From an uncultured Flavobacteriales bacterium (GTDB lineage Bacteria; Bacteroidota; Bacteroidia; Flavobacteriales; Vicingaceae), in contig CAJXFJ010000075.1 of the NCBI GenBank assembly GCA_913052515.1, positions 1-7,168 of the forward strand: 7,168 bases of DNA, written 5' to 3'. The notes beneath the pieces are model-generated. The model saw nothing but the letters and a program-made list of their open reading frames with translations, had not been told where the DNA came from and did no database searches. Position numbers and translations under genes: made by a program. This document shows positions 6,523 to 7,168 of this stretch, in pieces. Each line of letters begins with the position of its first letter. Position 1 is the stretch's first letter.

Positions 6523-6594
6523 TTCGTTTTATTTTAGCCTGTTATAGGCTTTGCTCGGCTAGCTAATGAATTGATTGAACTTGAAGCAATTGAG

Positions 6595-6996
6595 TTATTT
6601 AGGTTTGTTTTCAGCGCGGTTCGACCAAATGGTGAGGTATTGACCGGTAGCCATTTTTTGTGCAATGCTCTTGGCTTTTTGAGCCATTTCTCCTTCGTAA
6701 AGTTCATCAATGGTTTCTAGCCAAAGCTGAAGCCAAAGTCCAAAATGTTTTTGACTAATTTGATGGTTCATTTGCCGATCTACTTTAATGTGCTTGGCAG
6801 AAGGACTTCCTCTAAATTTAGATACCCCAAAAAGATTACTCTCCCAAAAGTCTGTGAGTTTTTCCAAATGAGATGGCCATTCATCTGCTGCAATATGATG
6901 ATTGAAAATAGGTCCTAAAACAGGGTGTATTCTCACTTTGGCATAAAAACAATGAACCAATTGGCTGATGTCTTCTCGGTTTTGAATACTTGGCAT
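6595..6996 (-). CDS. Group III truncated hemoglobin (TrHb3)
   Basis: This is a 133-residue cytosolic heme protein of the truncated 2-on-2 globin fold, group III, within the normal size for the family. The signature blocks appear in order: FYAKVR with Tyr18 at B10, LGPIF (27-31), WP.HL with His43 at E7, the FW pair (50-51), the G.P..KH block with His69 as proximal F8 heme ligand, and HFGLWL with Trp88 at G8. Tyr B10, His E7 and Trp G8 are the distal-pocket residues of group III members such as Campylobacter Ctb. Family members bind O2, NO and CO and are linked to nitrosative or microaerobic stress; the exact job here is inferred. The ATG at 6994-6996 puts the first helix at the expected place. 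A likely terminator lies downstream at 6376-6398, so the gene is probably monocistronic. No FNR- or NsrR-like operator was recognised upstream. Confidence 0.95.
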   Translation of the reverse strand: MPSIQNREDISQLVHCFYAKVRIHPVLGPIFNHHIAADEWPSHLEKLTDFWESNLFGVSKFRGSPSAKHIKVDRQMNHQISQKHFGLWLQLWLETIDELYEGEMAQKAKSIAQKMATGQYLTIWSNRAENKPK

Positions 6997-7077
6997 TTCG
7001 TTTCGTAATAAAGTATGTTAAGGATAATTAAATAAAGCTAGTTGCTTTTGGTTTAGTAATTTGTTAGCGGGTCGTTT

Positions 7078-7167
7078 TTATTTTTTGTTTTTTATTCTTT
7101 TAAGATAAATAGTGGATTTATCAGATGTAATAATAAGTTGACTTTGGTTTAACTTATAAGACCCTCT
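7078..7167 (-). CDS. C-terminal end of an unidentified gene (partial)
   Basis: On the minus strand a frame is open from the window edge for 29 codons and ends in TAA at 7078-7080. The residues alternate polar and hydrophobic (YKLNQSQLIITSDKSTIYLK), which looks like the last beta strands of a real protein, followed by a basic tail rich in Lys and Arg. The stop lies 81 bases upstream of the hemoglobin start on the same strand, a normal spacing for neighbouring genes here. A short C-terminal beta hairpin of this kind occurs in small lipocalin-like proteins of Bacteroidota, but the fragment is too short to assign a family. The main doubt is that 29 open codons can arise by chance. Confidence 0.45.
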   Translation of the reverse strand, partial: RGSYKLNQSQLIITSDKSTIYLKRIKNKK

Positions 7168-7168
7168 A

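Larger units (their letters stand above)
6294..6594. other. Structured intergenic region between hemoglobin and regulator genes
   Basis: This 301-base gap has no convincing gene. From right to left it holds: a 5-bp hairpin AGCCT/AGGCT (6536-6550); a 7-bp hairpin AAATACT/AGTATTT with an 8-base loop (6501-6522), followed on the plus strand by a T-rich run; a strong minus-strand hairpin at 6376-6398; and a 13-base palindrome at 6341-6353 just upstream of the regulator. Several frames are open without a proper start: minus strand 6440-6541 (33 codons plus stop) and a plus-strand frame from 6538 that runs on into the antisense of the hemoglobin gene. A small RNA, a decayed gene or a long 3' UTR are all possible. 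The regulator's promoter should be in the left part, but no clear TAnnTTTG element was found. Confidence 0.5.

Noticed and set aside
6536..6550. AGCCT/AGGCT hairpin as the hemoglobin terminator
   Set aside because: It has only five base pairs and, on the minus strand, is followed by an A-rich rather than U-rich run; the 6376-6398 hairpin fits much better.
6571..6589. 19-base imperfect palindrome TTGATTGAACTTGAAGCAA next to the hemoglobin stop codon
   Set aside because: It has four mismatched positions out of nine pairs and lies past the stop codon rather than in a promoter; probably chance.

Overview
The window comes from a Bacteroidota bacterium, probably a flavobacterial or related lineage. 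Supporting signs are the low G+C, the A-rich start contexts with no clear Shine-Dalgarno, a DUF6090-type membrane anchor, an LVIVD-repeat lipoprotein, and a TolB-like/TPR/AraC regulator. These families are all typical of that phylum. Every supportable gene lies on the minus strand, so transcription runs from high to low coordinates.

In order of transcription: (1) 7078-7167 holds what looks like the last 29 codons of a gene entering from outside the window. (2) 6595-6996 encodes a group III truncated hemoglobin with all expected heme-pocket residues. (3) 6294-6594 is a roughly 300-base gap with a strong strand-specific hairpin at 6376-6398, probably the terminator of the hemoglobin transcript, plus other unexplained structure. 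(4) 4491-6293 encodes a 600-residue soluble regulator (TolB-like N-terminus, TPR array, C-terminal AraC-type DNA-binding domain). (5) 3419-4408 encodes a zinc-independent MDR NAD(P)H oxidoreductase. The 82-base gap between these two genes carries three copies of GTTCGG/CCGAAC. Two are direct repeats spaced exactly 21 bases, as expected for an AraC-family operator, so the oxidoreductase is the best candidate target of the regulator.

Next come (6) a small cytosolic DUF1801-like protein (2954-3337) and (7) a small exported protein of unknown function (2443-2949), four bases apart. After those come (8) an LVIVD beta-propeller lipoprotein (1125-2360), (9) a four-helix membrane protein (697-1065) and (10) a DUF6090-type single-pass membrane protein (163-693), the last two three bases apart. 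Gaps between consecutive genes from the regulator downward never exceed 82 bases, so they could form one long unit or several short ones. No strong internal promoter or terminator is visible.

The left edge (1 to about 250) drops to about 15% G+C. The DUF6090-type gene runs into it and ends in a non-family tail, suggesting it is truncated there. The most testable new signal is the regulator-oxidoreductase pair with its GTTCGG repeats. The broken gene end with the AT-rich block and the structured gap upstream of the regulator are also worth a look. No mobile element, CRISPR array, tRNA or rRNA was recognised.
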